Source: an uncultured Trueperaceae bacterium (GTDB lineage: Bacteria; Deinococcota; Deinococci; Deinococcales; Trueperaceae). From it: a stretch of 64,000 bases of DNA. The stretch is taken from assembly GCA_913057165.1 (NCBI GenBank), contig CAJXNS010000002.1, positions 1 through 64,000 on the forward strand. The letters run 5' to 3'. Below the pieces are notes generated by a model. The model had not been told where the DNA came from. It made no database searches and saw only the letters and a list, made by a program, of their open reading frames with translations. The position numbers were made by a program, and so were the translations under genes. Positions 23,870 to 32,914 of the stretch are shown in pieces. The first letter of the stretch is position 1; each line of letters opens with the position of its first letter.

Positions 23870-24676
23870 ATGGCTATTGGATGGACCGACATCACCATGC
23901 TCGGCACGACCGTGCGCGAACCCGAAGTGCGCTACACCGCAGAGGCGCTCGCGGTCATGCAGGTCGACCTGGCGGGCAACGACCGTCAGGTGGATGAGGA
24001 TGGTGTCCTACGCGAGAGGCCTTGGTACCACCGCATCACGGCGTACGGCCGTCAGGCAGAACGGATTATGGACCGCTTGCCGGTCGGCGCCCGGCTGTTC
24101 GTGCACGGTCACCTTCAGCAACGCAGTGTTCAGCAGCCGGATGGCCGTTTGCGCCACACCCTTGATGTGGTGGCCGACCGGCTGGAGCTGTTTGATTGGG
24201 GTCAGCTGGATCCCAGCTCTGAGGTGGTGCTGGACGCAAAGCAGCAGCCGCGCCTAAAAAACGCTAAGAATCAAGTGCGCCTGATCGGCAATGTGGTCCG
24301 TGACGCGGACGTGCGTGACGTGCCCAACGGTGGGGCGCTCGGACGTGTCAGCCTGGCGGTCAATACGGCCCGCAAGCCCGACGGTGAGGCACGCACGCAC
24401 TTCGTGGATGTGACCGCCTGGCGGGAGCATGCCGAAGCCTGCCGAGGCCTCCAGAAGGGCGTGCCTGCGTACGTGGAAGGCCGGCTCGTGACGGAAACTT
24501 GGGCGGGTAATGACGGCGTTCGGCGGTGGGCGACTCGCGTGGAAGCAAGACGGATTGAGCGTATTCAGAGGTTTGAACCGAGAGCGTCCTTGGAGGCGCC
24601 CGATGTGCCGGCGCCGGCCGAAGCCAACCCGCAAGTCGCGTCAGTTAGCCCCCAGCAAGGACTGAAGAGCGCCTGA
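23870..24676 (+). CDS. ssb: single-stranded DNA-binding protein with two OB folds
   Basis: This 268-residue SSB carries two OB folds in one chain (about 1-110 and 122-232), the form typical of Deinococcus-Thermus, where dimers give four OB folds. Each half has an SSB pattern: MLGTTVREPEVRYT with WYHRITAYGRQAERI, and VRLIGNVVRDADVRDV with HFVDVTAWREHAEAC. The tail is short and lacks the acidic DDDIPF-type end. ATG 23870 is preceded by AGAGGAGG; an upstream in-frame start at 23771 would add residues before the fold. Its 3' end overlaps the convergent helicase gene by 36 bases. Confidence 0.95.
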   Translation: MAIGWTDITMLGTTVREPEVRYTAEALAVMQVDLAGNDRQVDEDGVLRERPWYHRITAYGRQAERIMDRLPVGARLFVHGHLQQRSVQQPDGRLRHTLDVVADRLELFDWGQLDPSSEVVLDAKQQPRLKNAKNQVRLIGNVVRDADVRDVPNGGALGRVSLAVNTARKPDGEARTHFVDVTAWREHAEACRGLQKGVPAYVEGRLVTETWAGNDGVRRWATRVEARRIERIQRFEPRASLEAPDVPAPAEANPQVASVSPQQGLKSA

Positions 24677-26125
24677 CAGGCGGCCGACATACAGCGTGCG
24701 CTGGGCGCGCGTGAGCGTGACGTAGAGCAGGTTGAGTTCTGCGACGTCACGCTCTATGTTGGGCCGTTTGAGCAGCGCCTTGTGGTCGGTGGGTGGGTCT
24801 GGAAAGTCGTCCCATGCTTCAACGTGATCCCATTCGCGCCCTTTGGCTTTGTGCGCTGTGGTGATCACCACCGACGCTTCAGATTCGCTGTCGCTGGCGC
24901 TGCTTGTGATGGCACGCAAAGCACTGGGAAGTTGCGCGCCGTACCGGTCGGCAAGGCGCTTGAGGCGCTTGAGTGACCCGCCGTTGCGGTCGGCGGCCTC
25001 TTCCAGGGCAGACCACGTTCGCAAGCCTGCAAGCCGCTGCGGAATGGGTCCTTTCCAGCGAACCGGTTGCGGCCGGTTGTTGCGCAAGGCGGCCACGTAC
25101 TGGGCTTCCTGTACGGCTTCGCTGAGCCCTCCGACAATATGAAGTGAGGCAGTGGCGTGCGCCAGGGCAGCCTCGAGGACACCGGCGTTGCTCCTGCAAA
25201 CGATCGTGCGCGCCTGGTCGGTTGGGGCTGGGTTGAACATGACGTGGCCGGACTCGCCGCGCCCGGTGAGCTCGGCGGTCGGTTCAAGGACGTTAAGGAT
25301 GCGCTTGGAGGCCGCTGCAATCGCAGGCCCGAAACGAAACGACGCGGTCAGCGTCGCCGAGCGACCACGCAGCGAACGCATGGCGTTGACTGCACCCCGC
25401 CACGCGTAAATCTGCTGGGCAGGGTCGCCCACAAACGTGGTCGCGGCCGATTGTTGGGCCACCAGGTCGCGCATGACAGGCGCTAAATCTTGTGCCTCAT
25501 CCACCAACAGCCGGTCGTAAGCAAGGCGCGGCGACGTCAAGGCGAACCACTTTAAGTATCCGTCGTGATCGATAGGGTACGGGGTGTCGTCAGCGGTTAA
25601 GTGCTGCCATGCCTGTTGCACCTTAAGTGCATACCAAGCGCAGCGTTCCTGCGGGTCGGCGCCTAAGTCCCGGAACAGAGGGTCGCCTTCTTCCACGTGG
25701 AGGTGTGAGGCGTCTGGTTGCGGGTCGGCGCTTTGGGTGAAGCGCGTGTAAAGCCGCCTGAGGGCCGTGATGTGCACGGCAAGATCGGGATCGTCCTCGT
25801 CCAAGCCGGCAAGCGCCACCCACGCGTCGTGTGGGATGCGTACCTGCACGCGTTCGGGCAGGTTTGGGTGCTCACGCCTGAGGTGGCCGAACGCCAAGGC
25901 GTGCAGTGTTTTGACGTCCACGTTCGTGGGGAATTTTTGTCGCGCTTCTTGGGCGATCGCACGGTTGAACGCCACAAATAAGCTGCGCTCGCTTGCGGTG
26001 CGGTGGGCGATGGCACGTAGCGTGTGGGTCTTACCGGTCCCTGCGCGGGCCACGATGCCGGTCGTGTCGGCCGCGGCAGACAGGTCTACGGCATGCTGCT
26101 GCTCTTCGCTTAAGCGCAGGTCCAT
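24641..26125 (-). CDS. UvrD/Rep-superfamily DNA helicase, compact
   Basis: This 494-residue SF1 helicase has Walker A ARAGTGKTHTL, the motif II strand LLVDEAQDLAP, motif III GDPAQQIYAWRGA, and the C-terminal motifs VVITTAHKAKGREWDHV and NLLYVTLTRAQ. It is much shorter than UvrD (about 720), and resembles the compact FBH1-like group that dismantles recombinase filaments. ATG 26125 is favoured because TAATTT lies 7 nt upstream; ATG 26131 is an alternative. Convergent with ssb, with which it may functionally associate. Confidence 0.87.
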   Translation of the reverse strand: MDLRLSEEQQHAVDLSAAADTTGIVARAGTGKTHTLRAIAHRTASERSLFVAFNRAIAQEARQKFPTNVDVKTLHALAFGHLRREHPNLPERVQVRIPHDAWVALAGLDEDDPDLAVHITALRRLYTRFTQSADPQPDASHLHVEEGDPLFRDLGADPQERCAWYALKVQQAWQHLTADDTPYPIDHDGYLKWFALTSPRLAYDRLLVDEAQDLAPVMRDLVAQQSAATTFVGDPAQQIYAWRGAVNAMRSLRGRSATLTASFRFGPAIAAASKRILNVLEPTAELTGRGESGHVMFNPAPTDQARTIVCRSNAGVLEAALAHATASLHIVGGLSEAVQEAQYVAALRNNRPQPVRWKGPIPQRLAGLRTWSALEEAADRNGGSLKRLKRLADRYGAQLPSALRAITSSASDSESEASVVITTAHKAKGREWDHVEAWDDFPDPPTDHKALLKRPNIERDVAELNLLYVTLTRAQRTLYVGRLSGALQSLLGAN

Positions 26126-26132
26126 GGGCATT

Positions 26133-26138
26133 AAATTA
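26133..26138 (-). promoter_or_regulatory. -10 box of the helicase gene, leaderless type
   Basis: TAATTT on the minus strand ends 7 nt before ATG 26125. Confidence 0.5.
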
Positions 26139-26167
26139 CGCTGCGCAAGCCGTCATGCCGCACGGCA

Positions 26168-26536
26168 CTAGGCATCCGTCCCGTAAAAATCCTGAACGGC
26201 ACGCAAGTCATCTAAAATCTGCCAACCCACCTCCGCCGGGGTTGACTCAAGCTTCTCCTCAAGCACCTCAGCAGCCCATGGCAAAAGCGGCTCCACGCTG
26301 GCTTCATCCTCACCCATGGTGACAACCGTCAGTTGGTGAATGTGCTGCGTGGCGGCAGGAGTGCCGTCATCAAAAAACGAAAAGGGTGCCGCGGGCAGAC
26401 GGTCGATCAGCACGTGCACACCATCGTCTAGGCGTTCTGGCAGGTACGTCCGCAAATCGAGTTCAGACGTTTTGGGAAACCAGACGTACCCTTGCAGCAG
26501 TTTGATGGGTCGTTCAGCCGGACGGCTTTCGCTCAT
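26168..26536 (-). CDS. hypothetical protein, co-translated with HAD phosphatase
   Basis: A 122-residue soluble acidic protein that I do not recognise. It opens with a basic segment (RPIKLLQGYVWFPKTSELDLRTY read in two parts) and continues with mixed alpha/beta sequence ending in an acidic helix. There is no signal peptide, membrane segment or metal motif. Its ATG overlaps the stop of the HAD gene by four bases (ATGA), so it is the last gene of the ctaC-ctaG-HAD transcription unit. Confidence 0.65.
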   Translation of the reverse strand: MSESRPAERPIKLLQGYVWFPKTSELDLRTYLPERLDDGVHVLIDRLPAAPFSFFDDGTPAATQHIHQLTVVTMGEDEASVEPLLPWAAEVLEEKLESTPAEVGWQILDDLRAVQDFYGTDA

Positions 26537-27153
26537 GCTTGGCCGGGCAGGGGCACGTCCGGTAGGAGTTCACGCCACTGACGGTAGAAGGCCGGCATGT
26601 CGGTTAGATGGATGGTCTTAAAACCGAACTCGGCAGCCGCCTGAATGTTGTGCGCGGCATCGTCAATGAAGATCGCGTGGGCAGCCGGCACAGCCAAGGC
26701 GTCTTCAAGGTGGGCGTACGCTTCCGGGTCGGGCTTGCGCACCTTGATCTCGTTACTAAACACGAAACGTCCGTCCATGCGGTCTAAGCGAGGGTCGGTC
26801 CGCACGCGGTCGCATAACTCAGGCACATTGTTCGACAGCATGCCCACCACAAATCGGTCTGGAATCGCTTGCACCACGTCGTACATGACGGCGCGTTCGT
26901 TGACGGCTCCTAAAAATGCCTCCCGAAAGACGTCGAGACTTACCTCACCAGCATTGAGGCGTGCCTCTAACGCCCCCTTGAAGCCCGGCAGGTCGTAAGC
27001 ACCTTCTTCAAACGCTTTCATTAACTCGAGGTAGTCAGGCTCAACGACGCTTGGCTCAAGGCCATAGAGCCCTGCAAGGTCCACGTGCGCTTGTGAGTCG
27101 AAGGTACCTTCCGTGAAAATTCCGCCCCAGTCAAAGGCGATGGCGTCAATCAT
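26533..27153 (-). CDS. HAD-superfamily phosphatase (HAD-IA type)
   Basis: This 206-residue hydrolase has motif I as AFDWGGIFTEGT: the nucleophile Asp8 is present, but the usual second Asp of DxD is Gly, as in many FDxGGV family members. Motif II is the Ser/Asn pair in MLSNN, and motif III/IV is seen in KVRKPDPEAY and IFIDDAAHN. Such enzymes act on small phosphorylated metabolites. GGAGG precedes ATG 27153, 18 nt after ctaG, so it is in the oxidase transcription unit. Confidence 0.82.
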   Translation of the reverse strand: MIDAIAFDWGGIFTEGTFDSQAHVDLAGLYGLEPSVVEPDYLELMKAFEEGAYDLPGFKGALEARLNAGEVSLDVFREAFLGAVNERAVMYDVVQAIPDRFVVGMLSNNVPELCDRVRTDPRLDRMDGRFVFSNEIKVRKPDPEAYAHLEDALAVPAAHAIFIDDAAHNIQAAAEFGFKTIHLTDMPAFYRQWRELLPDVPLPGQA

Positions 27154-27171
27154 GCGGTGTCCTCCGGTGGT

Positions 27172-28026
27172 TTAAGGGGTCGCACCCTGTTTTGAGGGGT
27201 TCTGCGCTTCTTGGAACGCAGCGACCGCCGCGCCTTGGCGCGTCTCCTCTTTGTACCAGCGGAAGAAAATGTAGGCGAACGGTATGCCGAAAGCGAAGAG
27301 CCCACCGACCTTCATGACGGCGCCTGCAAGGGCTTGCTCATGCAGTGCCGGCATGCCGAGCGTCCAAATGGCGTTGGCGTAAGTGGGGTAGAGGACTTTG
27401 TCCGCGAAGGTGACGGTACCGAACACGGGGAGTTGGAAGACCGGCAGCAAGAACAGGTAAATGAGTTGCGCGATGTACGGCAGCGGAGGCCGTTCGGGAA
27501 CCTTGCTCATCAGTGGGAACCACACCATCAGGCTGCTGATGAGAAACAGGACGTGCTGGGAGTGGTGCAAGGTGGAGTTTTTTAACGCCGAATCGTAAAT
27601 GATTGGGACATGCCAAAAGCTGAAGAACAGGGTGAACGTCCCAAACGCCACGAGTGGATTGGTGAGGAGCTTAAACACCGGGCCTAGCTGGGCGTGCCGG
27701 AACAGCGGCCGAAGCATCCACACCGGGGTGGCCCACACCATCAGTGGAGCAGCCACGTAGGAGATGCCGAGGTGCTGCACCATGTGCGCCGTGAGGCTGT
27801 AGCGTTCGGCAAGGTCGTGCAGCGGTGAGCCTTCGACCAAGTACAGCAGGGCGATCGCCCCGTAGAAGTACGCCGCCTTGGTGACTGGGAACGCTTCACC
27901 CGGCGCGATGCGGGACCGTAGCGGTCCGGCCGCAAGCCCGTACAGGGTGGCGAGCGTCACGAGGCTGCCAATGAGGACAGGATCCAATTGCCACGACAAG
28001 TAAAGCTCCGGCATGGGGTTCATCAT
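27172..28026 (-). CDS. ctaG: cytochrome c oxidase assembly factor CtaG (caa3 type)
   Basis: A 284-residue polytopic protein with about seven transmembrane helices, matching the Caa3_CtaG family that supports assembly of caa3 oxidase, probably copper delivery to CuB. Conserved marks are ELYLSWQLDP, HMVQHLGISYVAAPLMV and LHHSQHVLFLISSLMVWFP, rich in His. ATG 28026 is chosen; an in-frame start at 28065 would translate across a strong hairpin at 28029-28060. It follows the oxidase genes on the same strand. Confidence 0.9.
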   Translation of the reverse strand: MMNPMPELYLSWQLDPVLIGSLVTLATLYGLAAGPLRSRIAPGEAFPVTKAAYFYGAIALLYLVEGSPLHDLAERYSLTAHMVQHLGISYVAAPLMVWATPVWMLRPLFRHAQLGPVFKLLTNPLVAFGTFTLFFSFWHVPIIYDSALKNSTLHHSQHVLFLISSLMVWFPLMSKVPERPPLPYIAQLIYLFLLPVFQLPVFGTVTFADKVLYPTYANAIWTLGMPALHEQALAGAVMKVGGLFAFGIPFAYIFFRWYKEETRQGAAVAAFQEAQNPSKQGATP

Positions 28027-28028
28027 AA

Positions 28029-28060
28029 GCGTTGGGCCGAGCAAAAGCCCGGCCCAACGC
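28029..28060 (-). terminator. strong hairpin between oxidase operon and ctaG
   Basis: GCGTTGGGCC (28029-28038) pairs with GGCCCAACGC (28051-28060), extended by one more pair and an inner GC stack around AAAA. There is no U tract. It could partly terminate the oxidase transcript or set the ctaG mRNA level. Confidence 0.45.
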
Positions 28061-28085
28061 AACACATCAAGGTTTGGTTGAAGGC

Positions 28086-29120
28086 TTATTCAAGACCAAG
28101 CGCTTGGCGTGCCTCATGCACATCAGCGCCCGTGAGGCCAAGCCCACGCTCGGCGGCAACTTCCTCAGCGGTAATCGGCGTGAAACCGTCCGGCAGTTCG
28201 GCGTCGTTGCCCCATTCGTTGAGGATGTGATTCAACACGGCGGCGGTTTGTTCATCGTCAACCGCTTGCGCCGTCATGACGCTGTTGTACGTCATCCCGC
28301 CGGCCACGATCGGGCCTTGCAGTCCGTAAAGCACCGTGTGAATGAGGTGCGTTCGACCTCCGTCGACTTGCACGAGCGTTGGGGCGTGCCCTGCGAGGGG
28401 TGGGAAGGCACCTGGAACGCCCATGCCGGTGGCTTGATGGCACGCTGAGCAGACCTGGGTGTAGGTTGTGGCCCCAAGCTCGCGGTCCCATTCAGCTGAA
28501 GGGGCCTGCGCTTGTACGTCATCCGCTGCTGGCGTTTCTGCCGTCGGTTCTGCAGGGGCTGCCTCTGGTGTTGCGGCGACCGCCGTTTCAGGCTCAGCAA
28601 GCGTCCAACCGCTGGTGGCGGCGGCCGGTGGGGTGAACAGCACTTGCTGATTTTTCGGGCGCGTATGGTCGAACACGCTCGAAAGGTTCCGGCTGTAACC
28701 GTCCGATTCAATCGACGCCATGGTCGCTTCGTCGATGCCTTTATGTCCGTAGTCGCTCTGGGCGTGCTGTCCGTGCACGAATTGCCCATCGGGTGCGAGC
28801 TGTGTGCGCACGAAACTAAGGCTGGCCGGCGCGGTCATCAGGAAACTAAATGCGATGAACGTGCCAAACCCGATCACCATGCCACTCCAGAAAAATCCGG
28901 AGTAGGCGGCGTCATCGTCCTTGAGGTGCATGAAGTAGTAGATGACGAACACGAACTTGGCGATCGACATGAGGATCAACCACCACATGGTGGCGGTTTG
29001 ACCAAGGAATGGGATTTCGTACTCGATGATGGCGAATTCGAGGTACGTGATGATCGCCAGGACGATCGCGACAATCACGTACGGTCGAATGCTGTGGTTT
29101 TTGTGGTTGCCTTCAGCCAT
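28086..29120 (-). CDS. cytochrome c oxidase subunit IV fused to a cytochrome c domain
   Basis: A 344-residue fusion. Residues 11-97 form three transmembrane helices of the prokaryotic subunit IV type (CtaF/CyoD-like; WWLILMSIAKFVFVIYYFMH). A Pro/Ala-rich linker (about 165-208) leads to a C-terminal cytochrome c with heme motif CSACH (224-228) and a likely Met ligand in GGMTYNSVM. The heme domain should face the periplasm and may relay electrons to CuA. This would give the oxidase a second cytochrome c domain besides the one on subunit II. AAGGA precedes the ATG, 9 nt after ctaE. Confidence 0.85.
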   Translation of the reverse strand: MAEGNHKNHSIRPYVIVAIVLAIITYLEFAIIEYEIPFLGQTATMWWLILMSIAKFVFVIYYFMHLKDDDAAYSGFFWSGMVIGFGTFIAFSFLMTAPASLSFVRTQLAPDGQFVHGQHAQSDYGHKGIDEATMASIESDGYSRNLSSVFDHTRPKNQQVLFTPPAAATSGWTLAEPETAVAATPEAAPAEPTAETPAADDVQAQAPSAEWDRELGATTYTQVCSACHQATGMGVPGAFPPLAGHAPTLVQVDGGRTHLIHTVLYGLQGPIVAGGMTYNSVMTAQAVDDEQTAAVLNHILNEWGNDAELPDGFTPITAEEVAAERGLGLTGADVHEARQALGLE

Positions 29121-29129
29121 GATGCGTCC

Positions 29130-29744
29130 TTAAACGAAGTCGACCAGGTAGACGAGCGTGAAAATGACGATCCAGACAAGATCCACGAAGTGCCAGTACA
29201 GCCCGGCGACTTCGAGGTACACCTCATCTTTTGCCGTCCAAGGGCGGATGTAGCTACTAACGAGGATCGATCCAAGCCACAAGATGCCGATCGCGACGTG
29301 CACCCCGTGCGTTCCGGTGAGCACATAGAAGGTGCTACCGAAGAGGTTTCCGCCGAGGGTCAGCCCGAGATCCACGAAGTGGTTGAACTCGTAAATCTGA
29401 AAGCCAAGGAAGATCGCTCCGAAAAAGACCACGCCAAAAGTCCACAGGCGGAACTGCTGAATCTTGTTCTTCCTGAGGGCGTCCAGCGCGATCACCATGA
29501 GGAATGAACTCATGAGCAGCACGAACGTGCTGACCGTGGTGAGCGGGATATCGAGCACGTCGAGCGGGTACGGCCCGGTCAGGCTGCGCCCTTTGTAGAT
29601 GAGGTAGGTGCCGATGAGCGTGCCGAAGAACATGATGTCGGACGCAAGGAAGATCCACATCAATAGTTTGATGTCCGGCAGCTTGCTGCTTCGCCAGCCG
29701 TGGGCAGGCGCAGCGGACGGTGCGGCAGGTGCTTGGCTGGCCAT
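29130..29744 (-). CDS. ctaE: cytochrome c oxidase subunit III
   Basis: This 204-residue subunit III has five or so transmembrane helices and signatures of the family: FLASDIMFFGTLIGTYLIYKGRS, and GTHGVHVAIGILWLG, followed by EVAGLYWHFVDLVWI near the end. It is the short bacterial form. Its ATG overlaps the ctaD stop by one base (TAATG), so the two are translationally coupled. Confidence 0.94.
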   Translation of the reverse strand: MASQAPAAPSAAPAHGWRSSKLPDIKLLMWIFLASDIMFFGTLIGTYLIYKGRSLTGPYPLDVLDIPLTTVSTFVLLMSSFLMVIALDALRKNKIQQFRLWTFGVVFFGAIFLGFQIYEFNHFVDLGLTLGGNLFGSTFYVLTGTHGVHVAIGILWLGSILVSSYIRPWTAKDEVYLEVAGLYWHFVDLVWIVIFTLVYLVDFV

Positions 29745-31648
29745 TAGTCGTGCGCCCCTTCCGTTGCTGTCTTGTTGGGATGGACATGATGCCCACCCAC
29801 GCCTTCAAACGCCCAGCCGTAGGTGGTGACGACGACGAACACACCCATGATGGCGGCAAGCACGAAGTTGTGGAACAGGATGCCGTACGACGCGACGAGA
29901 ATGCCGACGGCCATCGCGAACGGGTACCAGGATTGACCGGGCATGTGGATGCCACCTTGGTCGAAGTCCATACCTTCGTAGGCACTCGCATCGTCGGGGT
30001 GGGCATGCTCTGGGTACTTTTCGGCCCACAGGGCATCGCGGTCTAGCGCGATGGGTTGCTCGTCAAAGTTGTGGTGCTGCGGCGGGCTGGTGGTCTTCCA
30101 TTCCAGCGTCCGTGCGTCCCACGGGTCGTTCCCAGCTGTTTTGGGCGCCCGGAAACCTTGGATGACGTTGGCAAGGATGAGCAGGATACCGGCGAGCATG
30201 ACGAACGTACCGGCCGTGGAGATCAGGTTCACAAGCTCAAGTCCGATGCCGGCCTCAAACGTTTGAATACGACGTGGCATGCCCATCAGGCCAGCGAAAT
30301 GCTGCGGCATGAAGATGATGTTGAAGCCGATGAAGAAGAACCAGAACGCGACCTTGCCGAGGCGATCGTTCATCATGCGCCCCGTGAATTTCGGGAACCA
30401 GTAGTACACACCGGCAAAGAACGCGAAGAGGGCGCCGCCACCCATCACGTAATGGAAGTGGGCGACCACGAAGTAGGTGCTGTTCGCCTGCGCATCAAAC
30501 GGTGGCATGGCGAGCATGATGCCGGTAATGCCACCCAACACGAAGTTAAACAGGAACGCCATCGCGTAGTACATGGATGTGGTGAAGCGAATGGCGCCTC
30601 CCCACATGGTGCCAAGCCAGTTGAAGACCTTCACGCCGGTTGGAATCCCGATCACAAAACTCGTGATGCTGAAGGCGGTGTTGGCAACCGGACCGAGGCC
30701 GGTCGTGAACATGTGGTGACTCCAGACCGCAAAGCCCATGAAGCCGATGAAGATGCCCGAAAGAATCATGACGGGGTAACCGAAGAGCGGTTTGCGGCTG
30801 AACGTCGGGATGACTTCAGAGATCACACCGAAGGCAGGGAGGATGATGATGTACACCTCCGGGTGACCGAAAATCCAGAACAGGTGCTGCCACAGGATCG
30901 GCAGGCCGCCGGCTTCCGGCACGTAGAAGAGCGTGCCGAAGGTGCGGTCCATGATGATTTGCAGCAGGGCGATGGTCAGCGGCGGGAAGGCGAAGACGAT
31001 CAGGAATGACGTCACCAGCATCATCCAGACGAAGACCGGCAGGCGCATCATGGTCATGCCGGGTGCTCGCATGCTGAAGATGGTGACGATCAGGTTCATG
31101 GCGGTCACGAGCGTGCCAATCCCACCGATCAACAAACCGATCATGTAGAAGTCGGTGCCGTTTCCGGGGTTGTTACTCAGCGACGTGAGTGGTGCGTACG
31201 CAAACCAACCGGCGTCAGGGGCGCCCCCAAGCAAGAAGGAGGAGTACAGGAAGAGCCCACCGGCGGCGTAAATCCAGTAGCCGAATGCGTTCAGCCTGGG
31301 GAAGGCAAGATCGCGAGCACCGATCATCAGCGGTACGAAGTAGTTCGCGAAGCCGGTCCCGAGCGGCATGATGGCCAAAAACACCATCGTGACACCGTGC
31401 ATCGTGAACATCTGGTTGTACACGTCGGGACTGAGCAGTGTGTTGCCCGGTGCCGCAAGCTGCAACCGAATTAAGAACGCCTCGATGCTGGCGAAGCCCA
31501 TGAACATGAAGCTTGTCCAGATGTACAGCAGCCCCAAGCGTTTGTGGTCAACGGTCGTGAGCCAGCTGACGAGCCCCTCGGTCCAGGTGGGCCGCTGTAG
31601 CAAGCCAACGTCGGCGGCAGGCCGTAGGGGTTGTCTACCGATCGCCAT
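29744..31648 (-). CDS. ctaD: cytochrome c oxidase subunit I
   Basis: A 634-residue heme-copper oxidase catalytic subunit. Low-spin heme and haem-CuB ligands lie in MHGVTMVFLAIMP, HPEVYIIILPAFG (with the His-Tyr pair and the Glu of A1-type oxidases), HHMFTTG and AHFHYVMGGG. About 100 residues beyond the core include two extra C-terminal transmembrane segments (about 575-620), as in caa3 enzymes. It reduces O2 to water while pumping protons. It overlaps ctaC by 14 bases. Confidence 0.95.
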   Translation of the reverse strand: MAIGRQPLRPAADVGLLQRPTWTEGLVSWLTTVDHKRLGLLYIWTSFMFMGFASIEAFLIRLQLAAPGNTLLSPDVYNQMFTMHGVTMVFLAIMPLGTGFANYFVPLMIGARDLAFPRLNAFGYWIYAAGGLFLYSSFLLGGAPDAGWFAYAPLTSLSNNPGNGTDFYMIGLLIGGIGTLVTAMNLIVTIFSMRAPGMTMMRLPVFVWMMLVTSFLIVFAFPPLTIALLQIIMDRTFGTLFYVPEAGGLPILWQHLFWIFGHPEVYIIILPAFGVISEVIPTFSRKPLFGYPVMILSGIFIGFMGFAVWSHHMFTTGLGPVANTAFSITSFVIGIPTGVKVFNWLGTMWGGAIRFTTSMYYAMAFLFNFVLGGITGIMLAMPPFDAQANSTYFVVAHFHYVMGGGALFAFFAGVYYWFPKFTGRMMNDRLGKVAFWFFFIGFNIIFMPQHFAGLMGMPRRIQTFEAGIGLELVNLISTAGTFVMLAGILLILANVIQGFRAPKTAGNDPWDARTLEWKTTSPPQHHNFDEQPIALDRDALWAEKYPEHAHPDDASAYEGMDFDQGGIHMPGQSWYPFAMAVGILVASYGILFHNFVLAAIMGVFVVVTTYGWAFEGVGGHHVHPNKTATEGAHD

Positions 31649-32738
31649 GGTTCGCTCCTATCGATGCTTGGGTTTGTGTGGCGGGTTCGACACCAAGGCT
31701 CCGTAGGTAGGCCGCCACAGCCGCAATTTCTTCGTCGGCATTGGGGTCGTTGGTGTCCCAAACGGCGGGCATACGGTTGCCAGGCTTGATGGATTGTGGA
31801 TCGCGAAGCCACTGCTCCAGGTTGGCTTGGGTGTTGTCCACGACCGCCGCAGCGATGGTGTTCCGCAAACCGAAGTTGGTCAGGTTTGGAAAGTCGGGCG
31901 TGCCGACGCGGACGTCATCGCGGTAGCCGTCAATCGTGTGGCAGGTGGCGCAACCTTTGGTGGCGAACAGCGCTTCACCTTGCTGAATTTGCGGGTCAGC
32001 TTGCACGGTACGGTCGGCAGCTTCCTGGAACGACGTGGCCCATGCATCAAACTCGGCATCGTCGGTGGCGATGACCCGGAACTTCATGTACGCGTGCGCC
32101 CCAAGGCACAGCTCGGCACACTGGCCGTAATACTCGCCCGGCTCGTCCGCCGTGAAGTGAAGTTGGTTGTTCTGGTTAGGAATCATGTCCCGCTTGCCGG
32201 CGAGGCGTGGCACCCAGAAGGAGTGGAGGACATCGGCCGAATCAAGATTCACGACAACCTGCCGGTCGGTCGGGATGACCAGTTCGTTCGCGGTCACGAT
32301 GCCCAATTCGGGGTACTCGAAGCGCCACCACCACTGGTAGCCGGTGACGTTGACGATCACGGCGTCTTCGTCCGGAACGACGCGCGTTTCGGTGGCAAAA
32401 ATGGTGCGCACGGTCGGGACGGCCACCGCGATGACTATGATGACGGGAATGATCGTGAGCCAAATTTCGAGCGCGGTGTTGCCATGGAACTGTTTGGGGA
32501 TCGCGTCGCTGCCTTTGCGTTGACGGAAACGCCAAATGACGTAGCCCATGACGCCAAAGACGCCGATCACCACGATCCAGCTCAGTTGGTACGACCAGAC
32601 GAACAGGTCCCGTTGCGCTTCAGCGATGGGGCCTGCCGTGTCGAAGATCGATTGCGGGCCCGCGAATTCGCAGCCAGAAAGCCCTAAGGCCAGCAGGCTT
32701 AAGAGTCCGGCAGGTCGCAGCCACCGATGGGTTTGCAC
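31635..32738 (-). CDS. ctaC: cytochrome c oxidase subunit II with cytochrome c domain (caa3 type)
   Basis: A 367-residue lipoprotein: lipobox LSGC with Cys23, two transmembrane helices (about 44-68 and 93-113), then the CuA domain with His172, Cys207, Cys211, His215 and Met218 (CAELCLGAHAYM). The C-terminal cytochrome c has CATCH (263-267). This layout defines caa3 oxidases. The start is GTG 32738 with GAAGGAGGA upstream. It heads the operon ctaC-ctaD-ctaE-subunit IV fusion-ctaG. Confidence 0.95.
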   Translation of the reverse strand: MQTHRWLRPAGLLSLLALGLSGCEFAGPQSIFDTAGPIAEAQRDLFVWSYQLSWIVVIGVFGVMGYVIWRFRQRKGSDAIPKQFHGNTALEIWLTIIPVIIVIAVAVPTVRTIFATETRVVPDEDAVIVNVTGYQWWWRFEYPELGIVTANELVIPTDRQVVVNLDSADVLHSFWVPRLAGKRDMIPNQNNQLHFTADEPGEYYGQCAELCLGAHAYMKFRVIATDDAEFDAWATSFQEAADRTVQADPQIQQGEALFATKGCATCHTIDGYRDDVRVGTPDFPNLTNFGLRNTIAAAVVDNTQANLEQWLRDPQSIKPGNRMPAVWDTNDPNADEEIAAVAAYLRSLGVEPATQTQASIGANHGDR

Positions 32739-32837
32739 GATTGCTTCCTCCTTCAGGCGGTTGGGTGACGTTCAGCAAAACCATGGGTCGAGCCGATCGT
32801 CGCTCTACCCCCCGTGGTTGACCCCGGCAATCTAGCA

Positions 32838-32864
32838 CAAACCACCGCGTTGCGCGGTGGTTTG
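32838..32864 (-). terminator. perfect 12-bp hairpin between degV and ctaC
   Basis: CAAACCACCGCG (32838-32849) pairs with CGCGGTGGTTTG (32853-32864) around a 3-nt loop, without a U tract. It lies 50 nt past the degV stop and about 100 nt before the ctaC start. The rest of 32739-32914 shows no gene. Confidence 0.55.
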
Positions 32865-32914
32865 AGTATCAATAAAAGGCGTTGCAGACGGGGTTTCAGG
32901 ACATTCGTCCCGAA

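Noticed and set aside
28027-28065. ctaG start at 28065
   Set aside because: It would translate through the strong hairpin at 28029-28060; ATG 28026 fits the family better.
28512-32687. Long plus-strand frames at 28512, 30056 and 31794, opposite the oxidase operon
   Set aside because: They are antisense to conserved ctaC, ctaD and the subunit IV fusion, and are His/Arg/Asp-rich without domains.
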